From Photobacterium proteolyticum (GTDB taxonomy: Bacteria; Pseudomonadota; Gammaproteobacteria; Enterobacterales; Vibrionaceae): 44,026 nt of DNA. A model generated the notes under the pieces. It was not told where the DNA came from and did not search any database. It saw only the letters and a program-made list of their open reading frames with translations. The translations under genes were made by a program, and so were the position numbers. Location: assembly GCF_001939735.1 (NCBI RefSeq), contig NZ_MJIL01000101.1, positions 212,058 through 256,083 on the forward strand, in the 5' to 3' direction. This document shows positions 16,112 to 24,043 of the stretch, one piece after another; the first letter of the stretch is position 1; each line of letters starts with the position of its first letter.

Positions 16112-17620
16112 ATGAAAAGAATAATGACTCTCTCTTTTGCAGCCAGCTCTGTACTGGCTGCATTGGTGCCTATCCAGGCAAGTGCCCATGGATGGGCAGA
16201 CTTTCCCAAAGCCCGTCAAGTGATCTGCCAGGAAGATGGCGGCCACTGGGGCGCGCCGGATGGTTCGCAGATCCCTAACGAGGCATGCCGGGCCTCTTTC
16301 CAGGAGTCCGGGACGTATCCTGTTGTGCAGGTCAACGAGTTTGCGACTTTGGTAAAGGACTACACCAATATGGATGCGGTAAAGGCCGCGGTGAAGGATG
16401 GCCTGATTTGTTCCGGCGGTGACGAGCGAAAAAGCGGTATGAGCGTTGCGTCGCAGTATTGGCAGCGGACCGAGATGCAGTCGGGCGAAACTTTCACCTT
16501 GAAATACCGCGCTACAGCGCCGCATAACCCGAGTCATTGGCAGATCTACCTGACAAAGCCTGGCTATAACGCAGCCCATAGTCGCCTTGGCTGGGATGAT
16601 CTTGAACTGATCCAGGAATTTGGCAACATTGAGAAGGTTAATGTCGATGGTGCCAATTACTACTTCATGAATGTTACCTTGCCAGCCGGGCGAAGCGGGG
16701 ATGCTACCTTGGTAACCCGCTGGCAGCGTAATGATCCCGCCGGTGAAGGCTTCTATAACTGCAGTGATATTAAATTTGAGGGGGATACGCCGCCGCCAGA
16801 GTGGTCGGCAATCGGTTCGTTTGTCAAACCGGGAGTTGTTGCCGATGAAGGCGACGTGGTGTTGTTCCGAATTTTCTCTGCGCAGGGCAACCAGGAGCTA
16901 GTGTCTGAGAAGCTGCCGATCACTGCGTCAAATAGCGATGTGAATGCCTGGTCCTATGAACTTGCGCAGCGAGTGAATCAAGAGCACAGCGCCATCACGC
17001 AGATCGGTATCGAGCAGGATTCTGGCGATATTGTGTATAGTCCGGAAGACATGTATGCCAACCAAGTCTTTGTGACCAATCCGAATTATAGCTATGCGGT
17101 AGATGTTCGCGATGGCGATACTATTGAACCGGCACCTCTAACGGTGATAGGCCTGCAGGATGAATATACCCAGAATGAAGAAGGGCTTGCATATATCAGT
17201 GCCGCTGTTGAATCTGAAGGCCGATATCTTATTAACATGAAGCTGCTGGACAGTACGGGTCATCAGCTGTCACTGGCGAGTGACATCGTTGATAACGGTA
17301 AGATCGATCTGGCAGTGTTCACCTCCCAGTTGGGGGATTTCACCATTGAGGTATATGCCGCCGAGCAAGATGCTGAACACAAGTTGATCGAAACCAAGTC
17401 TGTCACAGTGAAGGTCCCGTCAGGAGGGGGAGATTATGACTATGCCTATCCTGAAGGCATCGGCCAGTATGTCCCGGGTGAAACACTGGTATTGGGGCGC
17501 GATGGTAGTACCTATCAATGTCGTCCATTCCCGGAAGGCGGCTGGTGTAACATCGACTCGGCTATCCACTATGAGCCAGGTTTTGGCTCGGCCTGGGAAG
17601 ACGCCTGGATCCGCCAGTAA
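16112..17620 (+). CDS. gbpA: GbpA-like secreted chitin-binding lytic polysaccharide monooxygenase (AA10)
   Basis: The 502-residue protein has a Sec signal ending ASA, which places His26 (HGWADFPKARQ) at the mature N-terminus as the first copper ligand of the histidine brace; the second His is in the APHNPSHWQIY segment. Residues 26 to about 225 are the AA10 domain, cleaving chitin oxidatively. Residues about 230-335 match GbpA domain 2, a third beta domain spans about 340-435, and a C-terminal aromatic/Cys-rich module (GSTYQCRPFPEGGWCNID) is a CBM5/12- or CBM73-type chitin binder. Vibrio GbpA (about 485 residues) has the same order and also mediates attachment to chitin and mucin. AGGAAG lies 7 bases before the ATG. 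It appears monocistronic, with its own terminator. Confidence 0.9.
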   Translation: MKRIMTLSFAASSVLAALVPIQASAHGWADFPKARQVICQEDGGHWGAPDGSQIPNEACRASFQESGTYPVVQVNEFATLVKDYTNMDAVKAAVKDGLICSGGDERKSGMSVASQYWQRTEMQSGETFTLKYRATAPHNPSHWQIYLTKPGYNAAHSRLGWDDLELIQEFGNIEKVNVDGANYYFMNVTLPAGRSGDATLVTRWQRNDPAGEGFYNCSDIKFEGDTPPPEWSAIGSFVKPGVVADEGDVVLFRIFSAQGNQELVSEKLPITASNSDVNAWSYELAQRVNQEHSAITQIGIEQDSGDIVYSPEDMYANQVFVTNPNYSYAVDVRDGDTIEPAPLTVIGLQDEYTQNEEGLAYISAAVESEGRYLINMKLLDSTGHQLSLASDIVDNGKIDLAVFTSQLGDFTIEVYAAEQDAEHKLIETKSVTVKVPSGGGDYDYAYPEGIGQYVPGETLVLGRDGSTYQCRPFPEGGWCNIDSAIHYEPGFGSAWEDAWIRQ

Positions 17621-17651
17621 CGATTGATGATCTTTTAATTAAAGCTATGAG

Positions 17652-17680
17652 AAAGCGCTGACATGTTTCGGCGCTTTTTT
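17652..17680 (+). terminator. Terminator of gbpA
   Basis: AAAGCGC and GCGCTTT form a 7-bp stem with a 12-base loop followed by T residues, 32 bases after the gbpA stop. Confidence 0.8.
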
Positions 17681-17992
17681 GTGTGCGGATCCTCTCATTT
17701 AATGGACTGAATCTATGACGATACGAAAGAGAATGTTTCCATGAGTGAACAATTCTGAGTGCATTTTTAGTGAAAAAGTGATCGAATTCAAAAAAAACAA
17801 CGCTGACCAGTCACTTTTTTTCATAAATTGTCCGAGATCAAATTGTTGCACATTTTGAAAGTGTTAGATATGTATGCCTAGCCCGAATGGGGTATGCGGG
17901 ATACTCATTACAGGTAGCTTTTTAATCCGCAAAGAGATTGGCGGTTTAGTTGGTTAAAGTAATTAGTATTTGATAATTATGGAGAATTAGAT
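17681..17992. other. Upstream region of the alcohol dehydrogenase gene
   Basis: This 312-base gap holds one 9-bp inverted repeat, AAAAAGTGA at 17773-17781 and TCACTTTTT at 17811-17819, which may be an operator or a weak terminator. The promoter of the dehydrogenase should lie here, but no convincing -35/-10 or CRP/FNR site was found. Confidence 0.35.
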
Positions 17993-19141
17993 ATGAGCAG
18001 TGCATTTTTTATCCCTACAGTTAACCTAATGGGTGCAGACTGCCTAGTTGAAGCGGCTGATGCAATTAAAGCACAAGGCTTTAAAAAAGCACTAATCGTT
18101 ACCGATAAAATCCTAAGCCAAATCGGTATGGTTAAGCAGGTTGCTGATCTGCTAGCAGAACGTGAAGTTGAATCTGTTGTTTTCGACGGTACACAACCAA
18201 ACCCAACAATTGGTAATGTTGAAGCGGGTCTTGAGCTGCTAAAAGCGAACGAGTGTGACTTCGTTATCTCTCTAGGTGGTGGTTCTCCACACGACTGTGC
18301 CAAGGGTATTGCACTTGTAGCCTCTAACGGCGGCAAGATTGCTGACTACGAAGGTGTTGACCAGTCTGCGAAGCCTCAGCTTCCGCTAATTGCGATCAAT
18401 ACTACAGCTGGTACGGCTTCTGAAATGACTCGTTTCTGCATCATCACTGATGAAGCGCGTCACATCAAGATGGCGATTGTTGACAAGAACACTACACCGC
18501 TGATGTCTGTTAACGATCCTAAGCTAATGCTGGCTAAGCCTGCGTCTCTGACTGCGGCAACAGGTATGGATGCACTAACTCACGCTATCGAAGCATATGT
18601 GTCTACTGCGGCAACGCCAATTACTGATGCGGTAGCAATTAAAGCAATTGAGCTTATCCAGGCGCACCTACGTACAGCCGTTAAAGATGGCCAGAACCTG
18701 GAAGCTCGCGAGCAAATGGCATACGCTCAGTTCATGGCAGGTATGGCATTCAACAACGCATCTCTAGGTTACGTACACGCAATGGCGCACCAGCTAGGCG
18801 GTTTCTACGACCTTCCACACGGTGTTTGTAATGCCGTTCTGCTTCCGCATGTACAGCGCTACAATGCACAGGTTTGCCCTGAGCGTCTGCTGGATGTTGC
18901 AAAAGCAATGGGCGTGAACGTTGAAGGCATGACAGCTGAGCAGGGTGCAGAAGCGGCACTGGAAGCGATTCAGGTTCTGTCTAAAGACGTAGGTATCCCT
19001 GCAGGTCTTACAGAGCTAGGTGCTAAAGCAGAAGACATCTCAGTTCTGGCTGATAATGCGCTGAAAGATGCTTGTGGCTTCACTAACCCTAAACAAGCAA
19101 CTCACGAAGAGATTTCTGGTATCTACGCTGCAGCAATGTAA
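17993..19141 (+). CDS. Iron-containing (group III) alcohol dehydrogenase
   Basis: The 382-residue cytoplasmic enzyme oxidises or reduces short-chain alcohols/aldehydes with NAD(P). Family signatures: LGGGSPHDCAKGIAL near 96-110 for nucleotide binding, TTAGTASEMTRFCII near 138-152, and the metal site DALTHAIEAYVS, HAMAHQLGGFYDLPHGVCNAVLLPHV around 196-288, whose His residues bind the iron. Length fits AdhB/YiaY-like proteins. GGAGAA lies 6 bases before the ATG. Codons favour those of highly expressed Vibrionaceae genes (for example CGT, GGT, CTA), unlike the neighbouring genes, suggesting strong expression. Its exact substrate is not visible. It stands alone and converges with the GGDEF gene across a shared terminator. 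Confidence 0.92.
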   Translation: MSSAFFIPTVNLMGADCLVEAADAIKAQGFKKALIVTDKILSQIGMVKQVADLLAEREVESVVFDGTQPNPTIGNVEAGLELLKANECDFVISLGGGSPHDCAKGIALVASNGGKIADYEGVDQSAKPQLPLIAINTTAGTASEMTRFCIITDEARHIKMAIVDKNTTPLMSVNDPKLMLAKPASLTAATGMDALTHAIEAYVSTAATPITDAVAIKAIELIQAHLRTAVKDGQNLEAREQMAYAQFMAGMAFNNASLGYVHAMAHQLGGFYDLPHGVCNAVLLPHVQRYNAQVCPERLLDVAKAMGVNVEGMTAEQGAEAALEAIQVLSKDVGIPAGLTELGAKAEDISVLADNALKDACGFTNPKQATHEEISGIYAAAM

Positions 19142-19170
19142 GCTGATAGAAAACCAAACTATTCCCAATA

Positions 19171-19196
19171 AAAAGCGGTCTTCTGACCGCTTTTTT
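19171..19196 (+). terminator. Terminator of the alcohol dehydrogenase gene
   Basis: AAAAGCGGTC and GACCGCTTTT pair around a four-base loop, followed by T residues. Being symmetric with A on the other side, it can also stop transcripts of the convergent GGDEF gene. Confidence 0.88.
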
Positions 19197-19222
19197 ATTT
19201 TGGGTTGTAGACAAACAAGACC

Positions 19223-20365
19223 TCAGCTCATTACTCGCTGGTTATCAGGCAACGAAGATAATGTACGGTAATGCAATAGGCCATCTTTTCCTTGTTGTTT
19301 GACCTCGTACATCGCAAAGTCGGCCTGTTTCAGGACTTCAGAGACAGACTTGGCTTCTTTGGGAAATTGGCTGACCCCGATACTGGCCGAAATCGGATGA
19401 AATGAACCGGCAAACATGGCTGGCTTTCTGAAGATCTCTGCTAACTGCTCACTGATACAGGAGCTGTTGTCGCCAGTCGGCTGGCAAAGCTCAATAACGG
19501 CGAACTCGTCACCGCCCATGCGAGCAGCACAATAATGCTTGCAACGTAGTCTCGATAGTCGTCGGGCAACTTCGATCAGCAATTCATCCCCGGCGTGGTG
19601 GCCCATGGTGTCATTGATCCGCTTAAAACCATCCAAATCTATAAGATAAAAATGAAAAGAGGTGTTGGTCTGTCCAAGCTCACAGAGCTTTTGGTTGAGC
19701 CAGAGTCGGTTGTGAATACCTGTCAGGGAGTCTTTCATGGCTAACGCATGGTGTGAATTGGACTCTCGAAGAAGAAGATACGTCATAAGCGCCCCCATCA
19801 GCAGTGTTGTCAGAAGTAGGTAGCGAATGACAGTTTCAACTTCCGAGATCGCTGTGATCCGATCCCCAAGATCGCCGCTTGATAGCCGGAACTTGTAATT
19901 GAGGAAAACTATTAGTTTTTCGTAGTCTTCCCTAAATATTTGCAGTATCGGCTGAGTATCCTGCGGAGAGGAGAGAGCAATAAGGCGAAGCTCGAGGATT
20001 TTCACACGCTCAAAATGGCTGTTAATTTCATCAATTGCGCCTTTAAATTGGTCAAAGTGCATGATTTGACTGTTGCTTACAATGGTATTGAAACGACTCC
20101 AGAGTATTTCATACTGGATCATCATTTCGTCATGGCTGCTATTCCCGAATTGGTAGTTTTGTAACTGGTAGACAAATTCTGAGTACTCTTTTGTCAGCTG
20201 CAGAACGAACCATATCGCTTCATTTTGGCTTTTTGATACGATTTCGGAGTTGTTTTTCAAATGGTTGACAGCAACCAATGTACTGGCAATCAGTAACGGG
20301 GTGATGATATATAAAATCATCTTGACCCATTTTTTCTTTGAAATTCTAGAACTGCGTCGGATCAT
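19223..20365 (-). CDS. Membrane-bound diguanylate cyclase (GGDEF protein)
   Basis: The 380-residue protein has a membrane helix at about 14-33, a periplasmic region of about 150 residues rich in helices, a second helix at about 182-199, then a GGDEF domain: DSLTGIHNR at 212-220, FYLIDLDGFKRINDTMGH and GGDEF at 284-288. It should make cyclic di-GMP from GTP in the cytoplasm. There is no RxxD inhibitory site at the expected place (275-278 read CKHY), so product inhibition may be absent. Its start lies 3 bases after the stop of the upstream molybdopterin-domain-like gene, so the two are coupled and the small periplasmic protein may feed the periplasmic sensor part. The signal is unknown. Confidence 0.9.
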   Translation of the reverse strand: MIRRSSRISKKKWVKMILYIITPLLIASTLVAVNHLKNNSEIVSKSQNEAIWFVLQLTKEYSEFVYQLQNYQFGNSSHDEMMIQYEILWSRFNTIVSNSQIMHFDQFKGAIDEINSHFERVKILELRLIALSSPQDTQPILQIFREDYEKLIVFLNYKFRLSSGDLGDRITAISEVETVIRYLLLTTLLMGALMTYLLLRESNSHHALAMKDSLTGIHNRLWLNQKLCELGQTNTSFHFYLIDLDGFKRINDTMGHHAGDELLIEVARRLSRLRCKHYCAARMGGDEFAVIELCQPTGDNSSCISEQLAEIFRKPAMFAGSFHPISASIGVSQFPKEAKSVSEVLKQADFAMYEVKQQGKDGLLHYRTLSSLPDNQRVMS

Positions 20366-20368
20366 AGC

Positions 20369-20866
20369 TTATTCCGCTTTGATAGTTTCCAGCTGCCAGA
20401 CCATTTTAGCCAGGTTTTTTCGTTGGCCGAGCTCTGGATATTTGTCGATAGAAAAAACTAGCCAGTAGGGGCCGTAGTCGCGGATTTTCAGGTATTGGTT
20501 GTTTTTCTTAATTGCAATAATCGGTTCGTATTTGCTGATGTGCTTCCAGCTTGATGATGCTGAGTAGTCATTCAGGGCGCTCATTAAAACCTGGGTGGGC
20601 TTTAGCTGATAGGCCCTAAGCAGGGTGGTTAGCTTTACACCTTCAAACTCAGCTTGCCCCTTGATCCAGGGAAGGTGTGTTGTCAGGGTGGTTTGCGGCA
20701 ATTTTTCTAGTTCTGAGCGGTTAAGGGTGACATCAACCTGTTGCCCTGATGAATTCAGGCCCGAGATCGTTAGCGTTGTCTCATAGGCAAGAGATGACGC
20801 AGATGCAAAAATGCATAGCAAAATAATGATTAAATCAGTTACAGCTGATGACAACCTAACGGACAT
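20369..20866 (-). CDS. Secreted molybdopterin-binding-domain-like protein paired with a diguanylate cyclase
   Basis: The 165-residue product starts with a Sec signal (hydrophobic segment about 12-24, SSLAYE near the cleavage site). The rest resembles the sulfite-oxidase-type 'oxidoreductase molybdopterin-binding' fold in miniature: TLTISGL at the start, a strand-rich core with LTTHLPWIKGQAEFEGVKLTTLL, SALNDYSASSSW, and RDYGPYWLVFSIDKYPEL. The Cys that coordinates molybdenum in true sulfite oxidases is not seen, so it probably binds a ligand rather than catalysing. It is translated directly ahead of the GGDEF gene (3-base gap) and is likely its periplasmic partner. Fold assignment is from memory of similar pairs. 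Confidence 0.7.
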   Translation of the reverse strand: MSVRLSSAVTDLIIILLCIFASASSLAYETTLTISGLNSSGQQVDVTLNRSELEKLPQTTLTTHLPWIKGQAEFEGVKLTTLLRAYQLKPTQVLMSALNDYSASSSWKHISKYEPIIAIKKNNQYLKIRDYGPYWLVFSIDKYPELGQRKNLAKMVWQLETIKAE

Positions 20867-21189
20867 CCTGATACCTCATGGTGGTTATCGAAAAAACAGT
20901 GCTGACGTATAAACTAAGGCAATGAGTAAGCCTGAGTATTAAATTAGCACTTTATGTACATGTTTTTGTATATTGTAGTCCGGATTCTATAAACAACATG
21001 AATGTCATAATGTGATCAGTCACGTCAGTTTTTTGACATTCTAACCGAACTTTTAACGATGTAATCGATTTTTTGTGTCAAAAAGTTCTTTTTTTAGCCG
21101 CTTGTAGCAAATCCAGCCCTAAATCTAATGCAAAATTCGGGCTAGAATTTTCATATCTATTTATCACTTGTATCTATTACGTCATTAGT
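20867..21189. other. Intergenic region between the two signalling pairs
   Basis: This 323-base AT-rich gap should hold the minus-strand promoter of the molybdopterin-domain/GGDEF pair. I see no gene, no clear -35/-10 pair and no convincing terminator for the hybrid kinase gene. Confidence 0.3.
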
Positions 21190-23058
21190 CTACGAGACCT
21201 GCTGATAAATAGGGGGATCCTGGTGGCTGCGGCCTAGCCAGTAGCAAATTACCTGCAGCATTCTGTTTTTATCTATCGGTTTGGAAAGAAAATCATCCAT
21301 TCCGACGGATAAACATTGCCGCCTGTCCGTGTCACTGACGTTGGCTGTCATAGCAACAATGGGAACTTGCTTCTGGGCATTTGTTAATTTGCGTATTTCA
21401 CTGCAGGCATCAAGCCCGTTCATTTCGGGCATCTGCAAGTCCATCAGTACCAGAGCAAACTTGTTGCTTCTCATCGCCTGAACGGCTTCAAGTCCATTAT
21501 TGGCTGTATTGACTTGAAACCCATGCTTGGCCAGAAGAGTTTTTGCAATCAACTGATTGGAGGGGCTGTCTTCAACCAGCAATATTGGTAGTGCCTGCTG
21601 TTGGAGAGTCGGGACAATAGGTGTGCAATTGCTATTGTCTTTGGTGTTGTCGACGGGCTGGAGTGTTAACTGGAAAGAGAAGGTTGAGCCTTTCCCCAAA
21701 CTGCTGTTGATGTCGAACTGTCCTCCCATCATAGCGAGGAGCTTGTTACTGATGGCAAGCCCCATGCCGGCTCCGCCATAACGTCTCGAAAAAGACGGAT
21801 CGCTTTGAACAAACGGATCCAAAATAGCGCCGATCTTTTCTTTATCGATGCCTATTCCGCTATCCTCTACCGTGAAGGTGAGGGTTGTGTTGTCATGTGA
21901 TTTCTTGCTGGTGACGGCGAGTGAAATTGTTCCGCTTTCAGTGAACTTAATGGCATTTCCCAACAGGTTGGTTAATACCTGGGTGATTTTACCTTCGTCC
22001 CCAATGAAACGGGACTGACTTGCCGGATCAGAATGGAATGCCAGTTCGATGCCCCTTTTAGTCGCCTGCTCAGCAAAAAGTGCGATAACATTTTCTACCG
22101 TATTTACCGGCGAAAATGCTGCATTATTGACAGCCACTTTATTGGCGTCCAGCTTTGAATAATCAAGTATATCGTTGAGTTGATTTAGCAAGAGCTTGGC
22201 GGCATTCTGTGCCGTTGAGGTGAACTGCTTGGCTGTTGTTGATAGCGACTCATCCTTGAGAATATCAAGAGATCCAAGTATGACATTCATTGGGGTTCGG
22301 ATTTCATGGCTCATGGTTGCAATAAACTCAGTTTTGCTCTTGTTGGCTTCTTCGGCATGTCTCTTTGCTAACTGAAGCTGGCGCTCTTTATCTTTCTGTG
22401 CCTTTAGTACCTTCTGAAGCACATTGACGGATTTGTCGAGACGCGCTAACTCTGATAAGTGCTCCGGATCCGGCTTGACGGGCAGAGCAAGCCCGTCAAT
22501 GGATAGTAACCTTCTGTTGATTCTATTTAATGGTGAAAGCAGGAGGTAATGGGTTAGGAAATAGCAGAAAAAACCAAGCAGCAATAACGAGGCGGCCGAG
22601 ATAAAACGTATCTGATCGACATGGTGATTGATGTCAGCCAGCAGCCTTTCTTTGCTGAGCGCAAGGGTCATCGAGCCAAAAACCTCACCTTCGAACATGA
22701 TAGTGCGATGATACTGAGCCGTTAGCGGGTTGTTGCTGCCGGGAGCTTGCCCTGAACTGGCTAAGAGCACTCCAGCCTCATTACTGATAAGGACGTAGAT
22801 AAGGTCAGGATTATGAGCGGTTGCCTGCTCCAGTATGGTTTCCAGGTGGGGGACATCTTCGGTCAGAACATCCTCTATGGTTGTCGACGATAATGCCTGG
22901 AAGTAGCTTTGCAACTGCCTGTCTACCTTGTCTTCGAGGTAATTTCTTTCGTAACCTCGAACAACTTCTCCGGCACAGAAGCTTAGCAACAGCGTGATCA
23001 GCGATATCAGAAAGGCATACTTGAACCACAGAGTTAGTGATTTGGTATAGGCAGCCAT
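21190..23058 (-). CDS. Hybrid sensor histidine kinase partnered with a PhnD-like binding protein
   Basis: The 622-residue protein has a membrane helix at about 11-30, a periplasmic domain to about 150, a second helix at about 152-174, a HAMP-like linker and coiled coil (200-240), HisKA with phospho-acceptor His251 (MSHEIRTPMN), and an HATPase domain with N box (N368), VEDSGIGI and GGAGMGLAI. A receiver domain follows from about 491 with acidic VEDS near 497, phospho-acceptor Asp540 (LVLMDLQMPEMNG) and Lys593 (LSKP). There is no HPt domain and no response regulator gene beside it, so the output partner lies elsewhere. GTAGGAGGG precedes the ATG and overlaps the stop of the upstream binding-protein gene, so both are co-translated, recalling LuxP-LuxQ and TorT-TorS arrangements. 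Confidence 0.92.
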   Translation of the reverse strand: MAAYTKSLTLWFKYAFLISLITLLLSFCAGEVVRGYERNYLEDKVDRQLQSYFQALSSTTIEDVLTEDVPHLETILEQATAHNPDLIYVLISNEAGVLLASSGQAPGSNNPLTAQYHRTIMFEGEVFGSMTLALSKERLLADINHHVDQIRFISAASLLLLGFFCYFLTHYLLLSPLNRINRRLLSIDGLALPVKPDPEHLSELARLDKSVNVLQKVLKAQKDKERQLQLAKRHAEEANKSKTEFIATMSHEIRTPMNVILGSLDILKDESLSTTAKQFTSTAQNAAKLLLNQLNDILDYSKLDANKVAVNNAAFSPVNTVENVIALFAEQATKRGIELAFHSDPASQSRFIGDEGKITQVLTNLLGNAIKFTESGTISLAVTSKKSHDNTTLTFTVEDSGIGIDKEKIGAILDPFVQSDPSFSRRYGGAGMGLAISNKLLAMMGGQFDINSSLGKGSTFSFQLTLQPVDNTKDNSNCTPIVPTLQQQALPILLVEDSPSNQLIAKTLLAKHGFQVNTANNGLEAVQAMRSNKFALVLMDLQMPEMNGLDACSEIRKLTNAQKQVPIVAMTANVSDTDRRQCLSVGMDDFLSKPIDKNRMLQVICYWLGRSHQDPPIYQQVS

Positions 23059-23066
23059 AAGCCCTC

Positions 23067-23906
23067 CTACTCAGCAAAGAAACGGTTGTCGGTCATGGCA
23101 AGGCGGATCTTTTCATAATCGCTGTCGCTACCGGGAAGGAATCCATTTTTCTTCAGCGCTGTTAACGCTTTGGGGTCGGTCAGCTCAAGCAGGCTTTCTT
23201 TCAGGCTGACAGCGATTTTCGGCTCGAGTGTCGAACTGGCAATCCATGGCTTGGTGACATTTTCAAAACGGGCAATAGCACGAAGTGGCGCCCCTTTTTT
23301 GACCAGTTTGTTGAAGGTGCTTTCTTTAAGCGCCCCGGCATCGTATTGCTCTGAACCAACTGCTGCCCCGACCTTGTCGTGACGTCCCAGATAGCTGTAG
23401 GAATCCAGAGTACTGGCAGTAATGTTGTGGTCGGCCAGATAACTTTGCGACAGGTATCGGCCGATTGTTGAGTTCTCGTCGCCAAATGCAAATGATTTTC
23501 CGGCTAGATCCGCGGCAGATTGAATCTTGCTGTCATCGTGCACGCAGATAACGCCGTTAAAGGTTTTTCCGCCGTTGTTGCTCTCTACCGCTAAGATATT
23601 AATTTCCGGGTTGTTTTTCTTTGCCAAAATATAGGAACTCGGACCAAACCGTGAGAAGTCGACCCGGCCCTCGACAAGATTGCTGAGCCCCTGCTGGTAG
23701 TCTTTTGAAATTTGCATCCTAATTTGCACAGGTTGATTGAGTTTTACTGTCATTTTGGCTTCGAGAGCATTAAGCACAGGACGAAACTGCTTAACCATAG
23801 CCGTTGCCTTGTCTGAGGTGTATACCCCAAAGGTCAGCTGAATATCGGATAGTGCAGGGAAGCTAATAAAAGCTAAGGCAATTAGCAGGGAATGGACTTT
23901 TTTCAT
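23067..23906 (-). CDS. PhnD-like periplasmic substrate-binding protein, likely sensory
   Basis: I start the gene at the ATG ending at 23906, because MKKVHSLLIALAFISFPALS is a good Sec signal and AGGAG lies 11 bases before it; an in-frame ATG at 23957 would add a non-signal tail. The product has 279 residues. It looks like the phosphate/phosphite/phosphonate-binding family: FGVYTSDKATAMVKQFRPVL near the start, VDFSRFGPSSYILAKK, LAGKSFAFGDENSTIGRYL and VGSEQYDAGALKE. No ABC permease or ATPase gene is near; instead a hybrid histidine kinase follows 8 bases downstream. It is therefore probably a ligand-binding co-receptor rather than a transporter part. The ligand cannot be read from sequence. 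Confidence 0.85.
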   Translation of the reverse strand: MKKVHSLLIALAFISFPALSDIQLTFGVYTSDKATAMVKQFRPVLNALEAKMTVKLNQPVQIRMQISKDYQQGLSNLVEGRVDFSRFGPSSYILAKKNNPEINILAVESNNGGKTFNGVICVHDDSKIQSAADLAGKSFAFGDENSTIGRYLSQSYLADHNITASTLDSYSYLGRHDKVGAAVGSEQYDAGALKESTFNKLVKKGAPLRAIARFENVTKPWIASSTLEPKIAVSLKESLLELTDPKALTALKKNGFLPGSDSDYEKIRLAMTDNRFFAE

Positions 23907-24004
23907 GGTGGCTCTCACTCCTGGATAGACAGTTAGTAAGAGCAATAAACAGACCATGCTGTGCTAAAGGTGAGAATCTGAGGTAGAGAATGCTTGGCTG
24001 TGAT

Positions 24005-24043
24005 GTATGTAAAAGTAATACAGCCCTTTATAGCAAAGGGCTG
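24005..24043 (-). terminator. Terminator overlapping the end of the cardiolipin synthase gene
   Basis: CAGCCCTTT and AAAGGGCTG form a perfect 9-bp stem with a 5-base loop at 24021-24043, containing the stop codon of the gene. On the minus strand it is followed by a T-rich stretch. Confidence 0.6.

Noticed and set aside
20998..21020. GTGATCAGTCAC as a CRP site
   Set aside because: The half sites are separated by four bases, not six, and no promoter is evident beside it.
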